Part shown: piece by piece, positions 48,201-55,441 of the stretch
How the letters are laid out: every line of letters starts with the position of its first letter
How positions within the stretch are numbered: the first letter of the stretch is position 1
Assembly: GCF_001758225.1 (NCBI RefSeq)
Contig: NZ_MAST01000011.1
Span: forward strand, 44,579-108,578
Source of the DNA: Humibacillus sp. DSM 29435
GTDB lineage: Bacteria > Actinomycetota > Actinomycetes > Actinomycetales > Dermatophilaceae
Direction: 5' to 3'
DNA: 64,000 nucleotides
Program-made: the position numbers and the translations under genes
The notes under the pieces: generated by a model
What the model saw: the letters and a program-made list of their open reading frames with translations, nothing else
What the model was told of the DNA's origin: nothing
The model's database searches: none

Positions 48201-48594
48201 CCCGACGTTCTACACCGACTTCCCGGCCGAGACCTCCCCCCTGACCCACCCGCACCGGTGCGAGCCCGGACTCGCCGAACGCTGGGACCTCGTGATCGCC
48301 GGGATGGAGGTCGGTACGGCCTACAGCGAGCTGACCGACCCCGTGCTGCAGCGACGACGGCTCACCGAGCAGTCGCTCAGGGCAGCGGCCGGCGACAGTG
48401 AGGCCATGGAGCTCGACGAGGACTTCCTGCTGGCGCTCGAGCTGGGGATGCCGCCCAGTGGCGGCCTGGGTATCGGGGTCGACCGCCTCGTGATGCTGCT
48501 CACCGGCACCTCGATCCGCTCGGTTCTCACCTTTCCGTTCGTCCGCCCGGAAAGCACCGACCGCGACCTTCCGAAGGCCGCTCCATGGAACTGA
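45271..48594 (+). CDS. lysX: Bifunctional lysylphosphatidylglycerol synthetase / lysine--tRNA ligase LysX
   Basis: It charges tRNA with lysine and transfers the lysine to phosphatidylglycerol, lowering membrane charge and protecting against cationic peptides. The 1107-residue product matches mycobacterial LysX along its length. Residues 1-235 are membrane helices, 235-580 the MprF-type transferase domain ([40 protein letters not shown]), 640-760 an OB-fold and 770-1107 the class II lysyl-tRNA synthetase core ([32 protein letters not shown]). An ATG lies two codons after the GTG at 45271 and may be the real start. It overlaps the next gene by 10 bases. Confidence 0.95.
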   Translation: [1107 protein letters not shown]

Positions 48595-49700
48595 CCGACA
48601 CCTCGCTGATGGTGGCGCTGGCGCTGCTGGCCCTCGCATTTTTCGCCCTCGTGGTGATCGGCTGGCCCCGCTGGGGAGGTGGTGTCGCCCGAGGGGTGAC
48701 CCGGGGCGCCCAGGTCGTGATGCTGAACCTGCTCGTGGTCGCCCTGTGTGGTGCCGCCCTCAACGACCAGTACCTCTTCTACTCGAGCTGGAGCGACCTC
48801 TTCGGCTCTCGCTCCAGCTCGGTGCACCTGCACCACGGCGGCTCGGCCCAGGACGTCGTGACCGCCACGGTTCGCGGGCCCGGGTTCGCGGGGATCAGCT
48901 CCCCCGCGGCCCTGCCGAAGCTGCCCGAACCAGGGTCCCCGTTGCAGACCTACACCGTCGTCGATCGCCGGGTCGGCTACAACGGGCAGGTGCTGGTGCA
49001 CCTCCCGGCCGGCTACGACGCCCATGCTGCCCGGACCTACCCGGTCGTCATCGGGCTGCATGGCTTTCCGAGCTCGCCGGCGCGCTTCGTGCGGCTGCCC
49101 TTCATCTCGACCATCGACAAGCTGACCGCCGAGCACAAGATGGCCCCAACCATCGTGGTGGTCCCCCGCATCGACACGCCGTCGACGCTCGACACCGAGT
49201 GCATCAACGGACCGGCCGGGCAACCGCAGACCGAGACCTGGCTCGCGCACGACCTCCCGCTCTGGGTCGCCCACCACTTCCGGGTGCAGAGTCGACGCAC
49301 GAGCTGGGCGGTGGTCGGCGCGTCCTACGGCGGCTGGTGCGCGGCGACGCTCGCAATGCGCCATCCCGACGTCTTCGGCGCGGCCGTCGTGATGGAGGGC
49401 TACTTCCGCCCTGACTTCAGCTCGACGTACGACCCCCTCTCGACCAGCACGCTGGAGCGCTACGACCTCGTGGCGATCGCGCACTCCTCCCCTCCCCCGC
49501 TCGCCATGTGGGTGCTCAGCTCGAGAGAGGACCCCCTGTCGTACCCCACGACCTCAAGGTTCCTCAGTGTGGCCCGGGCCCCGCTCGACGTCACCGCCGT
49601 CGTACTCAAGCACGGGGGGCACCGAGACCAGGTCTTCGAGCCGTTCGTGCCGGAGGCGACCATCTGGCTCGCCCAGACGCTGCCCGGCTTTCATGCCTGA
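48585..49700 (+). CDS. Membrane-anchored alpha/beta hydrolase (esterase family)
   Basis: The product has 371 residues. Two N-terminal hydrophobic segments (SLMVALALLALAFFALVVIG, VVMLNLLVVALCGAAL) place the enzyme outside the cell membrane. The hydrolase domain starts near residue 120: TYPVVIGLHGFPSSPARFVR, the nucleophile elbow VVGASYGGWCAATLA, WVLSSREDPLSYP with the probable acid residue and VLKHGGHRDQVFE with the His. It belongs to the antigen 85/esterase D group. It overlaps lysX by 10 bases. In Pseudomonas aeruginosa, PA0919 next to an aminoacyl-phosphatidylglycerol synthase removes the amino acid again, so a similar lysyl-lipid hydrolase role is an attractive inference. Confidence 0.88.
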   Translation: MELTDTSLMVALALLALAFFALVVIGWPRWGGGVARGVTRGAQVVMLNLLVVALCGAALNDQYLFYSSWSDLFGSRSSSVHLHHGGSAQDVVTATVRGPGFAGISSPAALPKLPEPGSPLQTYTVVDRRVGYNGQVLVHLPAGYDAHAARTYPVVIGLHGFPSSPARFVRLPFISTIDKLTAEHKMAPTIVVVPRIDTPSTLDTECINGPAGQPQTETWLAHDLPLWVAHHFRVQSRRTSWAVVGASYGGWCAATLAMRHPDVFGAAVVMEGYFRPDFSSTYDPLSTSTLERYDLVAIAHSSPPPLAMWVLSSREDPLSYPTTSRFLSVARAPLDVTAVVLKHGGHRDQVFEPFVPEATIWLAQTLPGFHA

Positions 49701-50658
49701 CGCGGGCGGGAGCGTGCCCCGGCCGGCGCTGGGGCGACGCACCGTGGCGGCGCTCGCCCTCGTCGTGGTTGCCGTGGTGGGCGGACTCTGGGCCGTCGGT
49801 GCCAGCCCGGGCGGCCCGGCATCCTTGCTGACCGCCCCTTCAGGAGGCGCCACGACGTCGGTGTCGAGCCCAACGGGCACACCGAGCAGGACAGCTCCAA
49901 CGAGCACGACGGCTACAACGAGCACGACGGATGCCGGTACCCGACCACGGGCCGCTGAACCGCTGACGCTGGTCGGCCTCGGTGACTCCGTGCCGGCCGC
50001 CTCGACCTGCGGGTGCACAGGCTACGTCGAGCTGCTGGGGCAGTCGCTCCATCGTGCAACGCGGCGCCCCGTGGTCGTGCACAACGACTCGGCGGGCGGC
50101 GCAACCACCTCGGACGTCGAGCAGAACCTGCGTGACGCTCAGATCGTGGCCGACCTCTCGCACGCCGACCTCGTGACGGTGGAGATCGGCGCCAACGACT
50201 TCGATCTCGACCAGGTCGACGACCCGGCCTGCCTGCCGGTCGTCACCTCACCGTGCTGGGCCGACACGCTGACCGGCCTGCGCACCGGACTGACCGACAT
50301 CGTCTCCGGGATCCGGGACCTCGACGCCAACCCTGACGTACGGATCGCTCTCATCGGCTACTGGAACGTCACGCTCGACGGTGACGTCGGCGCCGCACGC
50401 GGTGGGGCGTTCGTCGCCGGCAGCGATGCCCTCACCCGAGCCGTCAACGCGACCATCTCGGCGGTCGCCACCAGCAGCCACTCGGTCTACGTCGACGCCT
50501 ACTCGCCCCTCAAGGGAACCGGATCACTCGACCCCACTTCGGCTCTGCTCGACGACGGCGACCACCTCGACGCCAAGGGTCACGCCATCCTGGCCAACGC
50601 CGTGCTCGGCGCCTTGGCGGCGGCGGGCGTCGTCACGGCGCTCACCCCTTCCCCCTGA
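49693..50658 (+). CDS. Exported SGNH/GDSL hydrolase
   Basis: The product has 321 residues from the ATG at 49693, overlapping the upstream gene by 8 bases. One membrane anchor or signal segment (TVAALALVVVAVVGGLWAVG) is followed by a Thr/Ser-rich linker (residues 45-95), then the SGNH domain: LVGLGDSVPAAS with the catalytic Ser, NDSAGGATTSD, EIGANDFDLD and DGDHLDAKGH with Asp/His. A lipase or acyl-esterase acting on envelope lipids or sugars is likely. Third gene of the lysX operon. Confidence 0.88.
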   Translation: MPDAGGSVPRPALGRRTVAALALVVVAVVGGLWAVGASPGGPASLLTAPSGGATTSVSSPTGTPSRTAPTSTTATTSTTDAGTRPRAAEPLTLVGLGDSVPAASTCGCTGYVELLGQSLHRATRRPVVVHNDSAGGATTSDVEQNLRDAQIVADLSHADLVTVEIGANDFDLDQVDDPACLPVVTSPCWADTLTGLRTGLTDIVSGIRDLDANPDVRIALIGYWNVTLDGDVGAARGGAFVAGSDALTRAVNATISAVATSSHSVYVDAYSPLKGTGSLDPTSALLDDGDHLDAKGHAILANAVLGALAAAGVVTALTPSP

Positions 50659-50670
50659 CGGGCGGACGCG

Positions 50671-50699
50671 GCGGGGCGGGGCGGGGCGGGGCGGGGCGG
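50671..50699. repeat. Tandem GCGGG array with G-quadruplex potential
   Basis: Six near-perfect copies of GCGGG give five runs of four G separated by single C. It lies in the 42-base gap between the convergent SGNH hydrolase and FMN reductase genes, where it could act as a transcription roadblock for both. Structure formation is an inference from the pattern. Confidence 0.75.
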
Positions 50700-50700
50700 C

Positions 50701-51267
50701 TCAGGCTGCGACGACGGCCGTCTCGTGGTCGGCGAGGGCGCGAAGGGCGTCGCTGAGCCGAACGAAGACCTCGGGGTCTCCGGTCACGTCGGCCTCGATC
50801 GTCGACTGCGATACCGCGATGTCAGACACGACCACGGCTCCGGCGATGCCGGCTGAGCGGCGGGCGGCCTCATGGGCCCACTTGCCGCCGTACGGGGTCG
50901 GGGTGGCGCCCACGACGGCGAACGGCTTGCCGACGATGGCTCCCGCACCGTAGGGCCGAGACAGCCAGTCGATCGCGTTGCCCAGCACGGGGGGCATCGT
51001 GCCGTTGTGCTCGGGCGTCACCGCGAGCACCCGGTCGGCCGCGGCCACCCGGTCACGCAGGGCCCGCACGGAGGCAGGAGCCGAGTCGCCGTCGATCTCC
51101 TCGTTGTAGAAAGGCAGCTCGCCCAGACCCTCGACGATCTCGACCTTGACGTCGGCCGGCGCGCTGTCGCGCAACCGCTCGGCGATCTGCCGGTTCACCG
51201 AGTCGGCCCGAAGGCTTCCGACGAGAACAGCAACGGTGGTCTGCGAGGCCTGCTCAGAAATAGTCAC
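50701..51267 (-). CDS. NAD(P)H-dependent FMN reductase
   Basis: The product is a 188-residue flavodoxin-like reductase from a GTG at 51267. VAVLVGSLRADSVNRQIAER is the phosphate-binding segment of FMN, and TPEHNGTMPPVLGNAIDWLS is the second signature of the ArsH/ChrR/azoreductase group. It could reduce quinones, azo compounds or chromate; the substrate is unknown. It is divergent from the TetR gene across 54 bases, which makes TetR control likely. Confidence 0.92.
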   Translation of the reverse strand: MTISEQASQTTVAVLVGSLRADSVNRQIAERLRDSAPADVKVEIVEGLGELPFYNEEIDGDSAPASVRALRDRVAAADRVLAVTPEHNGTMPPVLGNAIDWLSRPYGAGAIVGKPFAVVGATPTPYGGKWAHEAARRSAGIAGAVVVSDIAVSQSTIEADVTGDPEVFVRLSDALRALADHETAVVAA

Positions 51268-51309
51268 AGATTCGCAAACGGACCCTGGTCCGCTTGTATT
51301 CCCTGGCGC

Positions 51310-51315
51310 TAGGAT
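51310..51315 (+). promoter_or_regulatory. Leaderless -10 box of the TetR gene
   Basis: TAGGAT lies 6 bases before the GTG at 51322. No ribosome binding site is present. A clear -35 box is not visible at the right spacing. Confidence 0.45.
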
Positions 51316-51321
51316 CGCCGC

Positions 51322-51978
51322 GTGTCCACCGGCGGCGACCTCATCTCTCTCGGTGCCATCACTCTTGGTGGCACCTCTGTTGGTGACAGCTCTGTAGGTG
51401 ACATCTCTCTCGGTGCTCGACCCCCGCGCGCCGATGCCGTACGCAACCGCGAAGTACTGCTCGAGGCCGCACACCGGCTGGTGGCCCAGCGCGGGGCCGA
51501 TGCCCTGACCATGGCGCAGGTGGCCGACGAGGGCGGCGTCGGCAAGGGCACCGTCTACCGGCGGTTCGGCAGCCGAGAGGGCCTGATGGCCGCCCTGCTC
51601 GACCATTCGGAGGCGAGGTGGCAGGCCGCCGTCATCTCAGGGCCACCACCGCTGGGCCCTGGCGCCCCACCACTCGACCGGTTGCTGGCCTTCGGAGCCT
51701 CCCGGCTCGAACGCAACCTGGCCAGCGCCGACCTCATCGTCGCGGCGGGAAGCGACCAGCGGCGACCGCTCGGAGCGCTCAGGTTCGTCGCCGCCCACGT
51801 TCGTCAGCTGTTGCTCGCTCTGGAGATCGGGGGCGACACCAACCTGCTGACCAGTGCGCTGCTGGCCCCGTTGGAAGCCTCGGTGGTGAGCATCCAGGTC
51901 AGCGACCAGGGCGTCGACCCCGCCCAGATCCTGGCCGGCTGGACCGACCTCGTGCGCCGGGTGGTGCGCACCGACTGA
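51322..51978 (+). CDS. TetR-family transcriptional regulator with a repetitive N-terminal tail
   Basis: The product has 218 residues. The helix-turn-helix domain covers about residues 35-85 (NREVLLEAAHRLVAQRGADA, AQVADEGGVGKGTVYRRFGS). The first 32 residues are unusual: five pentapeptides ISLGA ITLGG TSVGD SSVGD ISLGA, encoded by a 15-bp tandem repeat, then a basic stretch ARPPRADAVRNRE. No other in-frame start codon exists between the repeat and the HTH, so the tail is probably translated. The C-terminal ligand domain is typical. It is divergent from the FMN reductase. Confidence 0.88.
   Translation: MSTGGDLISLGAITLGGTSVGDSSVGDISLGARPPRADAVRNREVLLEAAHRLVAQRGADALTMAQVADEGGVGKGTVYRRFGSREGLMAALLDHSEARWQAAVISGPPPLGPGAPPLDRLLAFGASRLERNLASADLIVAAGSDQRRPLGALRFVAAHVRQLLLALEIGGDTNLLTSALLAPLEASVVSIQVSDQGVDPAQILAGWTDLVRRVVRTD
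51343..51417. repeat. Five tandem 15-bp repeats in the 5' end of the TetR gene
   Basis: Units at 343, 358, 373, 388 and 403 follow the pattern ATCTCTCTCGGTGCC with scattered changes, and are richer in A and T than the surrounding coding sequence. Since they begin 28 bases after the predicted transcription start, they may also act as direct-repeat operator sites. Confidence 0.8.
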
Positions 51979-51989
51979 CGACGACCTGG

Positions 51990-52110
51990 GTCGGTCGGGC
52001 GGTCAGTCGGGCCCGGCCGGGCGCAGTCCGGCTCGGCCGGGCGCGGTCTGGCGCAGTCCTGCTCGGCCGGGCGCGGTCGGGCGCGGTCGGGCCCGGCCGG
52101 GTGCAGTCGG
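51990..52110. repeat. Degenerate GC-rich tandem repeats between TetR and the small membrane protein
   Basis: Repeats of about 10 bases (GCGCGGTCGG, GCGCAGTCCG and CTCGGCCGGG variants) fill the 162-base gap between two convergent genes. No coding potential or clear hairpin. Probably expanded by replication slippage. Confidence 0.7.
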
Positions 52111-52140
52111 AGCGAATGCGCGCCCGTCGGGGCGAGGGGA

Positions 52141-52464
52141 TCAACCCTGGTCGGGTGAGTTCTCAGCGTCGCCCCCGGCGCCGGTGAGCGGTCGGCGTGC
52201 GTCGGGGGTGTACCCACCTGCGCCTGCGCCGGCGACCGCCGTGCCCGACCCGTCCGCCGAAAGGGTGTCGAACGGCGGTTCTGTGACCGGGTGGTCAGGT
52301 GTCGCCGCGACCGATGACGTGGCAGTGGGTGCGTCAGCATCGGCGTTGAGCGTCTCGTGACCGGGCTGGCCATCCTTGGAGCGTCGGCCCTGCATGAGGA
52401 ACAAAGCGGCACCCCCCACCAGCACGACCAACATGATCACGAAGACAACGACTCCGGGTTTCAT
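52141..52464 (-). CDS. Small single-span membrane protein, paralogue A
   Basis: The product has 107 residues starting MKPGVVVFVIMLVVLVGGAA, with AGGAG before the ATG. It has one N-terminal membrane helix, a short basic stretch (QGRRSKDG) and an acidic tail with GHETLNADAD, DHPVTEPPFDTLSADGS and GAGAGGYTPDARRPL. It is gap-free and about 60% identical by eye to the upstream neighbour. Function unknown; orientation with the tail inside the cell fits the positive-inside rule. Confidence 0.82.
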   Translation of the reverse strand: MKPGVVVFVIMLVVLVGGAALFLMQGRRSKDGQPGHETLNADADAPTATSSVAATPDHPVTEPPFDTLSADGSGTAVAGAGAGGYTPDARRPLTGAGGDAENSPDQG

Positions 52465-52670
52465 CACAGCTCCTAGCAAGAAGGGTTCGTCGGGCACATA
52501 CCCAGCCGCCCCGTTCCTGCCTTTCCCGGCGGCGCAGGCCCTCGCGCCGACCCAGGGTCATGTCCCCGCACACCGCGCGACACCACCACTACACACCAAG
52601 GCCCACCACCCGGGCAGCGGCCTTGAGGCAGCCGCTGGTGGCGGTTGACGTGACCGGTGAACCTGACCCT

Positions 52671-52994
52671 TCAGGCGTGCCCGGCCAGAGGCTCGGCCTC
52701 GCCGCCGCCGCCGATGAGCGGCCGCCGACCGTCGGCGGTGTAACCCCCGGCACCCGCACCCGCGATCGCCGAGCTGGACCCGTCGGCGGCGAGGGTGTCG
52801 AACGACGGCTCGGAGACCGGGTGGTCAGCAGTGGCCGTCACCGCCGTGAGGGCTTCGGGGGACTCGGCGTTCGCGTTGAACGTCTCGTGCCCGGTGTTGC
52901 CATCTCGCGAGTGGCGGCTGGGCAACAGGAACACGGCCCCACCTCCGACCAACAGGATGACCATGATGACGAGAACGACCATTCCGGTATCCAT
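52671..52994 (-). CDS. Small single-span membrane protein, paralogue B
   Basis: The product has 107 residues starting MDTGMVVLVIMVILLVGGGA, with GGGAG 6 bases before the ATG. It shares with the gene at 52141 the membrane helix, the GHETFNANAE box, DHPVSEPSFDTLAADGS and GAGAGGYTADGRRPL. The two genes are tandem, on the same strand, 206 bases apart, and clearly arose by duplication. Conservation is highest in the acidic box and the Gly-rich tail, so these parts are likely functional. Confidence 0.82.
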   Translation of the reverse strand: MDTGMVVLVIMVILLVGGGAVFLLPSRHSRDGNTGHETFNANAESPEALTAVTATADHPVSEPSFDTLAADGSSSAIAGAGAGGYTADGRRPLIGGGGEAEPLAGHA

Positions 52995-53169
52995 GTGCAG
53001 CTCCCAGAGAACTCGCTCGGGTCACTTCCAACCGAACCGGCCACGACGTGGTGCCCGCGCGTTCTTCTCAAGGTAGCCCTCCCGCACCCGTGCTGAACAG
53101 AGCGAGCGCACCCGGGACGGGTGACGGTTGGACGTCCGACCCGGTGACGCGCGCGGCTACCGTTCGAAC

Positions 53170-53657
53170 ATGAGCGCGTCCGGCGGCGGGTCGGCAGAAC
53201 CCCCACCCACTCCATCACCCAACCGGCCCACGTCATGGGCCAGGCGGCGCCCTGACGTGGCTGACCCCGGCGCTCGGGGCCGCGGCTCGCGGCGGGTCTG
53301 GTGGGGGCCTGCTCGGACTGTCCAATACGGTCACCGCCGGGATCGTCAGCGCCCTGGGTCGAGAGGTCACTGCGCCCACCGGAGCCGGCCGCACCACGGT
53401 GCTGATCGGCTCCGTCCAGACCGATGCCGCCATCCCAGATTCTCGCCTCCGGCCGCGCGGACCACCCGTGGTTCGGCATGGCCACCGCCGACCTTCCCCA
53501 GCAGGGTTCGAACCGTACCGGGATGTTCGTTCAGGCGGTCACCGCCGGCGCCGCTCGGCTGGTACTCACCTCCAAGGTCGGGTCCACGGTGAGGGTCGAG
53601 TACCAGCGCAGTGAGCAGCAGGCGACGAGCACCCTCACACTGGCTGAGCAGCCCTGA
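53170..53657 (+). pseudogene. Decayed HtrA/DegP-like serine protease
   Basis: Fragments in three reading frames, in the correct order, recall a trypsin-like protease with PDZ domain. An N-terminal start MSASGGGSAEPPPTPSPNRP follows TACCGT by 6 bases (frame from 53170). A middle fragment (53252-53425) reads LLGLSNTVTAGIVSALGRE and GSVQTDAAI, the classic HtrA segment. A PDZ fragment (53424-53657) reads ILASGRADHPWFGMATADLP and ends after VGSTVRVEYQRSE. The GNSGG region with the catalytic Ser, most of the front half and part of the PDZ core are missing. It cannot encode an active protease. Confidence 0.8.
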
Positions 53658-53678
53658 GCCCGAAGGCGACCCGCCGTG

Positions 53679-54554
53679 TCACCGGATGCCGCTGCGCGCG
53701 AAGCCTTGCACGAAGTAGCGCTGGAAGACCAGGAAGAGCAGCACCATCGGTCCGACGTTGAGCAGAGCGAAAGCCATGGTGGCGCCGTAGTCGGAGCCGA
53801 ACTGGCCCTGCAGGTAGAGCAGGCCGATGGGCAGCGTGAACAGCTCGTTCTGCTTGAGCGCGATGAGCGGCCAGGCGAAGTCGTTCCAGGTCTGCAGCAG
53901 GCTCATGAAGAAGAGCACGGCGATCAGCGGCTTCGACAGCGGCAGGACGATCTTGGTGAACACCTGCAGCTGACCGGCCCCGTCGATGCGAGCCGCGTCG
54001 ATGAGGTCGCGCGGGATGGCGAGGATGAACTGCCGCGAGAGGAACACCCCGAACGCCGAGGCGGCCGTAGGGAGGATCACCGCCCAGTAGGTGCCGTACA
54101 GGTGGGCGTTGGAGACGAGCCGGAAGAGCGGAACCATGATCACCTGCACCGGCAGCATGAGGGTCGACAGGGCGAGCAGAAACAGCCAGTTCGAGCCCCG
54201 GAAGCGCAGCTGGGCGAAGGCGTACCCGGCGAGCAGGCTGACCGTGACGCTGATGAGGGCGACGACCAGCGAGATCGCTACCGAGTTGCCGAACCAGGTG
54301 GCGACCGGGAACGACGAAAGCACCCGGTCGAAGTTCTCCGTCGTGAACGCACGAGGCCACAACCGCAGGTCGCCACTCAACAGGTCGGCCCGGCTCGACA
54401 GGGCGACGACGACCATCCAGTAGAGCGGGAAGATGATGACGGCCGCGATGACGATCGCGAGTGCGAGCCTGGCCAGGTAGCCCGCCCGCCCGCGCCGACG
54501 AGTCGAGCGCGGACCGGCATCCTGCTTGACGGCGGTGCTGGCAGACGCGCTCAT
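53679..54554 (-). CDS. Carbohydrate ABC transporter permease (MalG type)
   Basis: The product is a 291-residue inner-membrane permease with six predicted helices. The EAA loop that contacts the ATPase reads ILAIPRDLIDAARIDGAGQL. The N-terminal helix AGYLARLALAIVIAAVIIFP and the C-terminal FALLNVGPMVLLFLVFQRYF are typical of MalG/CUT1 permeases. It overlaps the upstream permease by 4 bases. No ATPase gene is adjacent, so a shared MsiK-type ATPase encoded elsewhere probably energises the system. Confidence 0.93.
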   Translation of the reverse strand: MSASASTAVKQDAGPRSTRRRGRAGYLARLALAIVIAAVIIFPLYWMVVVALSSRADLLSGDLRLWPRAFTTENFDRVLSSFPVATWFGNSVAISLVVALISVTVSLLAGYAFAQLRFRGSNWLFLLALSTLMLPVQVIMVPLFRLVSNAHLYGTYWAVILPTAASAFGVFLSRQFILAIPRDLIDAARIDGAGQLQVFTKIVLPLSKPLIAVLFFMSLLQTWNDFAWPLIALKQNELFTLPIGLLYLQGQFGSDYGATMAFALLNVGPMVLLFLVFQRYFVQGFARSGIR

Positions 54555-55441
54555 TCGACCAGATCCCGGGTGCGGCTCGTACGCCAGCGCACGAGCGTGA
54601 AGAGCAGGCTCAGGGCGAGCAGGAACATGCCGATGGCGGCGGCGTAGCCCTGGTCACCGGTGACGAAGCCGTTGTCGTAGGCGTAGGTGACCAGCACCGA
54701 CGTGGCGTTCTCGGGGCCACCCCCCGTCATCACGAAGACCAGGTCGAAGACCTGGAAGGAGTAGACGACGTTGAGGATGAGCAGGAAGAACGACGACGGG
54801 CCGACGAGCGGCACGGTGAGATAACGGAAACGCTGCCACCACGAGGCGCCGTCGAGCCGAGCCGCCTCGTAGAGCTCGAGGTTGATGCCCTGAAGACCGG
54901 CCAGGTAGATCAGCATGTTGAAGCCGACCCGCCACCACAGGGTCACGATCAGCACCGACGCGAACGCTGCCGTGCCCCCCGACTGCCAGTTGACCGCCGG
55001 CAGCCCGACCGAGCGGATCAGCTTGTCGAGGATCCCGGTGTCCTGGTCGAAGACGAGCACCCCGATGAGGGCGGTCGCGACGCCGGAGATCGCCATCGGC
55101 ACGATCATGATCGAGCGGAACACTCCTCGGGCCGGCAGCACCGAGTTGAGCAGCACGGCGATCCCCAGCCCGATGGCCATCGACACCGGGGTGACGATCA
55201 CCGTGAACAGCACCGTGTTCACGGTCGAACGCCAGAACACCGGGTCGGTGGCCAGCCGGGTGTAGTTGTCGAAGCCGACGAACCGCCCGGCGCCGAACCC
55301 GTTGGTCTGCTGGAAGCTGATGACCACGGCCCAGCCGAGGGGAACCAGGACGAAGACCGTCAGCAGCACCATGTTCGGCGCGATGAAGGCGTAGCCCGTC
55401 AGTGACTCCCCACGGTTCAGCCGCGAGCGACGCGAGGTCAC
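54551..55441 (-). CDS. Carbohydrate ABC transporter permease (MalF type)
   Basis: The product has 296 residues and six membrane helices (GYAFIAPNMVLLTVFVLVPL onward). The EAA loop reads NLELYEAARLDGASWWQRFR. It pairs with the downstream MalG-type protein to form the CUT1 membrane channel. It overlaps the genes on both sides by 4 bases, so all three transporter genes are coupled. Confidence 0.93.
   Translation of the reverse strand: MTSRRSRLNRGESLTGYAFIAPNMVLLTVFVLVPLGWAVVISFQQTNGFGAGRFVGFDNYTRLATDPVFWRSTVNTVLFTVIVTPVSMAIGLGIAVLLNSVLPARGVFRSIMIVPMAISGVATALIGVLVFDQDTGILDKLIRSVGLPAVNWQSGGTAAFASVLIVTLWWRVGFNMLIYLAGLQGINLELYEAARLDGASWWQRFRYLTVPLVGPSSFFLLILNVVYSFQVFDLVFVMTGGGPENATSVLVTYAYDNGFVTGDQGYAAAIGMFLLALSLLFTLVRWRTSRTRDLVE

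Noticed and set aside
53128..53592. A 154-codon frame as a real hypothetical gene
   Set aside because: Only its first 20 or so codons from 53170 look original; beyond that the HtrA-like signal moves to other frames, so it is a decayed gene.
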